Assembly: GCF_012641095.1 (NCBI RefSeq)
Contig: NZ_JAAVSC010000005.1
Span: 52,727 to 116,726, forward strand
DNA length: 64,000 bases
Source of the DNA: Lactobacillus sp. HBUAS51381
Lineage (GTDB): Bacteria > Bacillota > Bacilli > Lactobacillales > Lactobacillaceae
Direction: 5' to 3'
Shown: positions 60,411-64,000 of the stretch, in pieces
Numbering within the stretch: the stretch's first letter is position 1
Layout of the letters: the number at the start of each line of letters is the position of its first letter
Position numbers and translations under genes: made by a program
The notes under the pieces: generated by a model
Told to the model about the DNA's origin: nothing
The model's database searches: none
Seen by the model: the letters and a program-made list of their open reading frames with translations, nothing else

Positions 60411-62972
60411 CTATAGCCACTTACGCCGCCAAAGAACGACGTATCCATCGACACATATTAAGGTTACCGCTAATCCTGCTATTCCGCCTGGTACGTGGTA
60501 GCGAATGACGACTCTATTTTTACCGCTCATTAAGGGAATCGCTGTCATTTCCCCTAAAATCGCCCGTGTCTTCACAGATTGTCCATTAACGGTCACTCGC
60601 CAGCCTTTTTCCTGTGGCAAGCTCAAGTAGGCCCATGGCTTACTGGTTGTCGCAGTCATCGTTCCTCGATACTCAGTTCGTAAATGACCCTGTCGTCGTC
60701 TTAACTGTAAAGAGTGAACACTGACAGCTCGCTTAACCGCTGATAAACGATTTGCAGGTAAAGTAGCCACTTCCATCTCTTTGGGTGTTGCACGATTACT
60801 AGCATATTTGATACGTAAAACTTCCCCTTGATGATGCTCACCGAGATTAATCATACTCGTATTGCCATCTGTAAACATCTTAGGTGAAACGCTATGACCA
60901 TTAACGCTCATTGTGGAATACTTGCTCGTGCTGGTTGGATCAAAAAGATAAATTCTACCAGTTGCCTGCGCGGTCACCTGCCAGGTATGGTTGTACACAA
61001 AATTAGTGCGATGATGATGAATCCACCAAACAGCTCGAACTTTGTCACGACCAGGTTTTACCGACGTGAAGTAAGCATGTTTACTTGGCCGAAGTGCTTG
61101 CAAAATATTTTCTTGATTTGAAATTGCGGCATTACCGAGCTTAATATTAAACAGCCGGGAATTGACCGCAAACCCCATCCCACTATAACTACCAACGCGT
61201 GTAGTATCACTCGAAGATACCTTCTCGTAAATGCCAAACAGCATTTCAGTCACCGGCGTAAACCCTTGATTGCTCAGCCGCCGTTCATTACGCGTATAAA
61301 GGCCCAACTGCTTAGCCAATGTAATCGTACCAGCGGAAACTGTCGAACTATACGCAGTTGTCCCGTTATAACCCATCCACATGGCATCGTTATAGGGATT
61401 ATAATGATGCTGAAATCCAGGTGCCACAGTCGGCCTGTCATTACGAATTCGATACACTGTCGTTGCTTTTGTCACCGCCTGAAGAGACTGCTCAGCTTGC
61501 GTATAAGCGCTGGCATAGCGCTTCTGGCTTCCATAGTCTATCCCAACTAATGCAAAACTAAAGTTAACAAATAATTCAATAATAACCACGCCATACAACA
61601 ATACTAACCACTTTGATCCCAACCAAAGGCTTCCCGCCGTAACACCCAGAATAATTAATCCTGTGATAATAGCTGTCCAATTTAGGGGCTGTAAACTTTC
61701 GTAATAGCCCGGTTGCATCACAGATTGCATTAAGGGAATCAGGGCTTCTCCCAAAATCATCAGTGCACCGAGAATCAGGGGTATCCCCCAACGAAGCCAC
61801 TTTGGCAATCGAAATATCCCGGCTTGCCAGGCACTACTAGCAATTAAAATTAAGGCAAAACTGAAAAAGAAGCTATTTCGAAATGGGTAGCCAGCGGGAG
61901 GCGTCATCAAATGCCAAACTGTATTGAACCCCTGTAACCACATCCCTAAGAAAAGAAACAGCAGCAACAGTCCTGCACGGATCTTGGCTCCGCGCTTCAC
62001 TTGAGGAAGGCCAAAATATGAGATCACCAATAAAATGACCAATGACGAAACAAAAATCGCCGGTCCATGGTTCAATCGCTGCAAATAATTGGCTGAACCA
62101 ACTGTCAATTGATCGAAGAATTCCAGCCCAAACATCGGAGATAAATGAAAATTTTCTGATTGGGTCTGTGTCTTCGGTGTCGTTAACATACTAAGGACAG
62201 TTGGAAGTAAAACGATTAACGTACTTCCAACGCTCAGTAATGAAGCACCAATAAATCGATAAATGAGGTGGACTTGTTCTTGAAACCATTTTTTCATAGG
62301 CTGACCGTGCGGCCAATCCGCAGTCAACATGTAAACAAAATAGGCCACAACAAATAAACACGTCATATAGCCCAGATAGTAATCAGTCAGTACGCTAACC
62401 AGCAACCAGCCAAAGTATCCTCCAGTTCTTCCCGTTACAACCAGGCGATCAATTCCCCAAGTGATCAATGGCAGAAAAATCAGAGCATCCAACCACATTA
62501 AGTTAAAGAAATTCAATGCTACAAAACCACTGAAGGCAAATGACAAGCCAAATACAACATTTAGAGGATGTTGTGTCCGCCAATGCTCTTGTAAGTAAAA
62601 AGTCATAGTTCCTGCAATCGTTGAAATTTTGAGCATAATAATGACCGCCACAGCAATTGGGATTTGACTTGTCTTAAAAAAAATTAATAAGAGGTTAAAC
62701 GGGCTCAATAAGTAATAAGTGATAACCGGTACCCAACTTCCTCCGAATGCTTGATGCAAGTTGTATAAATTCCAAGTGTGATTGTGAATTAAGCGCGTAA
62801 AATCTGTAAAGAAAGGAATGTACTGCGTTCCTAAATCCCCAATTAATAAGTTATGATCACCAAATGGCGTCACACCACGAATTGCCAATAAAACGCTAAT
62901 CAAAATTAACGCCATCAATCCCGCCAGAACGGGATTACGCCAATGATTAAATTTCAGCCGTGTCTGTCGCAA
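60411..62972 (-). CDS. YfhO-family multi-pass membrane protein
   Basis: The 853-residue protein starts at TTG 62972 (MRQTRLKFNHWRNPVLAGLM) after GAGGAG. About a dozen helices fill the first 470 residues, with GDHNLLIGDLGTQYIPFFTD in the first outer loop, a hallmark of YfhO. A large outer beta domain and a last helix (IAGLAVTLICVDGYVVLW) follow. YfhO-type proteins are GT-C-fold glycosyltransferases that add sugars to lipoteichoic acid in Bacillus and Listeria. The gene is longer in AT than the genes to its left. Confidence 0.9.
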   Translation of the reverse strand: MRQTRLKFNHWRNPVLAGLMALILISVLLAIRGVTPFGDHNLLIGDLGTQYIPFFTDFTRLIHNHTWNLYNLHQAFGGSWVPVITYYLLSPFNLLLIFFKTSQIPIAVAVIIMLKISTIAGTMTFYLQEHWRTQHPLNVVFGLSFAFSGFVALNFFNLMWLDALIFLPLITWGIDRLVVTGRTGGYFGWLLVSVLTDYYLGYMTCLFVVAYFVYMLTADWPHGQPMKKWFQEQVHLIYRFIGASLLSVGSTLIVLLPTVLSMLTTPKTQTQSENFHLSPMFGLEFFDQLTVGSANYLQRLNHGPAIFVSSLVILLVISYFGLPQVKRGAKIRAGLLLLFLFLGMWLQGFNTVWHLMTPPAGYPFRNSFFFSFALILIASSAWQAGIFRLPKWLRWGIPLILGALMILGEALIPLMQSVMQPGYYESLQPLNWTAIITGLIILGVTAGSLWLGSKWLVLLYGVVIIELFVNFSFALVGIDYGSQKRYASAYTQAEQSLQAVTKATTVYRIRNDRPTVAPGFQHHYNPYNDAMWMGYNGTTAYSSTVSAGTITLAKQLGLYTRNERRLSNQGFTPVTEMLFGIYEKVSSSDTTRVGSYSGMGFAVNSRLFNIKLGNAAISNQENILQALRPSKHAYFTSVKPGRDKVRAVWWIHHHRTNFVYNHTWQVTAQATGRIYLFDPTSTSKYSTMSVNGHSVSPKMFTDGNTSMINLGEHHQGEVLRIKYASNRATPKEMEVATLPANRLSAVKRAVSVHSLQLRRRQGHLRTEYRGTMTATTSKPWAYLSLPQEKGWRVTVNGQSVKTRAILGEMTAIPLMSGKNRVVIRYHVPGGIAGLAVTLICVDGYVVLWRRKWL

Positions 62973-63485
62973 TTTTAAAAATCTCCTCGAAACATATTTT
63001 CAGAATAACCCAGCATTTAGTACGATTTATGTACTTTGTTTAACAACCACCGATTTGATTCTCTTCACCTCACTAAACCAAAAAAGGTAAGGCACTAAAC
63101 TCCCCTTTGCCTTACCAGTCAAGTTGCTAACAAATAATCAGGACAATTAATATCCATTATATTCGACAGCTATTATTCAATTTGCCGATGCGATCATTAC
63201 TGTGCAAATTTCCCCTACACCAACAACAATCCCTGTATAACTCGAGTTTATCCGGACGTTCACGGCAACTGTTTTAGTATCCTCTGAACGATCGGCAAAT
63301 ACTATTACAGAACCATGACAATTGATGCAACAGTCAATAAAGCAAATATGTATTTTCAACTAATTGCTGGCTAAAATAGCTAGGATGACTGGCTATTTTC
63401 GACTATAATTAGGCGTAGAGCTTCATTATGAAAGATTGTTTTAATTTACTATACAATCATCAACTTCAATTAGGACGTGTTTCAA
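62973..63485. other. AT-rich intergenic region with an orphan minus-strand terminator
   Basis: Between yfhO and the AAA gene lies a hairpin GGTAAGGCA/TGCCTTACC (63086-63094, 63108-63116), with a T run on the minus strand. No recognised gene feeds it. A 60-codon minus-strand frame (63359-63177, TTG start) precedes it, but its sequence matches no family I know. Confidence 0.4.
63079..63116 (-). terminator. Orphan terminator on the minus strand
   Basis: A perfect 9-bp stem with a 13-nt loop, followed by six T on the minus strand. It implies a transcript from the unassigned region 63117-63470. Confidence 0.6.
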
Positions 63486-63977
63486 TTGCAAAGAGACAGT
63501 ATCAATCAACTAATTGTGGATCTCATAGCTGCTCACTACACCAAGAATGACGCTGCATTTGACTCAATTGTATTAGAATTTCTTCGTGGTCTGAATGCAG
63601 AATCTAATATCAATAGTCAAATCAGCGCCGTGAAGATTCTCAGGTTGCTTGATCAGCAAGGTCCCGCCGCTACATCTTCTACGCCAGCTAAGAATCTCAG
63701 CATTCATGCTGCCATTGACCCCCAAATGTTTAAACTAGAACCAGTACACGGCAATCTTGCAAACATTGACCTTTCGCCAGACCGCCGGAAACGCATCACC
63801 AGCCTATTTCCTCACGATGCAGTTAACACCCGCGGCCGTTTTCTGATTACCGGAACTGGGAAGACGCCGTCAATTCTAGCTAAGTTAATCGCTGGTGGAT
63901 CCCCGCGACAAGTACTCACGATGGATGTTAAATCTAGCTTGAGTGAATTCACAAAGTCGGGGGGGGGGGGCATCTAA
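63486..63977 (+). CDS. AAA-family ATPase, N-terminal part, interrupted after a poly-G tract
   Basis: From TTG 63486 (AGGA 10 nt upstream; GTG 63477 is closer) the frame gives 163 residues and stops at TAA 63975, just after 12 consecutive G (63959-63970). The N-terminal helical region (INQLIVDLIAAHYTKNDAAF), the linker LSPDRRKRITSLF and FLITGTGKTPSILAKLIAGG followed by LTMDVKSSLSEF resemble AAA ATPases that pair with a subtilisin-like protease, such as IetA. The P-loop reads TGTGKT where GPPGTGKT is expected, so it looks two residues short. One G fewer would continue as ASNARQRFSV. Phase variation, decay or a sequencing error are all possible. Confidence 0.5.
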   Translation: MQRDSINQLIVDLIAAHYTKNDAAFDSIVLEFLRGLNAESNINSQISAVKILRLLDQQGPAATSSTPAKNLSIHAAIDPQMFKLEPVHGNLANIDLSPDRRKRITSLFPHDAVNTRGRFLITGTGKTPSILAKLIAGGSPRQVLTMDVKSSLSEFTKSGGGGI

Positions 63978-64000
63978 TGCTCGCCAACGCTTTTCAGTAT

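Noticed and set aside
63177..63359. 60-codon minus-strand frame as a gene
   Set aside because: TTG start without a good Shine-Dalgarno, no recognised family; kept only as part of an observation about the orphan terminator.

Overview
The window looks like the chromosome of a heterofermentative member of the Lactobacillaceae, most likely Levilactobacillus or a near relative. The reasons are a base composition near 50% GC, typical lactobacillar proteins (Veg, PurR, HelD, YfhO, a type B L31, an IpaB/EvcA-family protein beside HMG-CoA reductase), an xylR-xylP-xylQ alpha-xyloside locus under CcpA-type cre sites, and TTG/GTG starts behind strong Shine-Dalgarno sequences. The genus is inference; the family is well supported. 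No rRNA, tRNA, CRISPR array, prophage or transposase gene was recognised.

Layout. 1-14.4 kb: a cut-off FAD oxidoreductase, rpmE2 with a leader, murA, a tetR/ABC-exporter pair, the acetoin genes alsS-alsD opposite a marR regulator, an orphan XRE antitoxin with a decayed toxin, then pyrG with a Bacillus-type attenuator, rpoE and a DUF1934 gene. 14.6-18.6 kb: lipL, an HD phosphohydrolase and two tandem HAD phosphatases. 18.8-23.9 kb: a small membrane protein, a methyltransferase, a DUF3899 protein and the purR-glmU-prs cluster. 24.3-27.8 kb: a Zur-box-controlled zinc ABC transporter and a lipase-like hydrolase. 28-36 kb: sugar use (ROK kinase, 6-phospho-beta-glucosidase, xylR, xylP, xylQ). 36-44 kb: a uracil-DNA-glycosylase-like gene with an apparent ATT start, ispE, veg, rsmA, rnmV, tatD and metG, as near the origin of Bacillus. 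44-53.7 kb: DUF72, a sirtuin, an IpaB/EvcA protein, mvaA, ppx, trpS with a T-box, and helD. 54-64 kb: small membrane and secreted proteins, a CPA2 antiporter, a serine hydrolase, an acetyltransferase, yfhO and a damaged AAA ATPase.

The most unusual signal lies between genes. A family of non-coding repeats occurs at least five times (1082-1782, 6914-7328, 41231-41417, 46105-46282, 53916-54512), with a deletion scar at 41806-41844 and a possible sixth copy at 46394-46587. The two full copies begin and end with the same 14-bp inverted repeat, like a MITE. All copies share a core closed by an 11-14 bp stem with an inner hairpin. The sequences of closing stem and hairpin differ between copies while pairing is kept, and the hairpin loop is always 7 nt. 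This suggests that a folded RNA or DNA is what is maintained. A second 104-bp repeat with a compensatory terminator stem occurs twice (27971-28074, 36233-36336). A cluster of nine DnaA-box-like nonamers lies between tatD and metG.

Several enzymes lack a hallmark residue: the FAD oxidoreductase has Thr at the redox Cys42 position, MurA has Asp at the fosfomycin-target Cys, the sirtuin lacks the second zinc Cys pair, and the AAA ATPase has a shortened P-loop and stops just after a 12-G run. Regulation can be read unusually well: cre and palindromic XylR-type sites, a Zur box, overlapping als/marR promoters, a reiterative-transcription-type pyrG leader, a trp T-box and an L31 leader hairpin.
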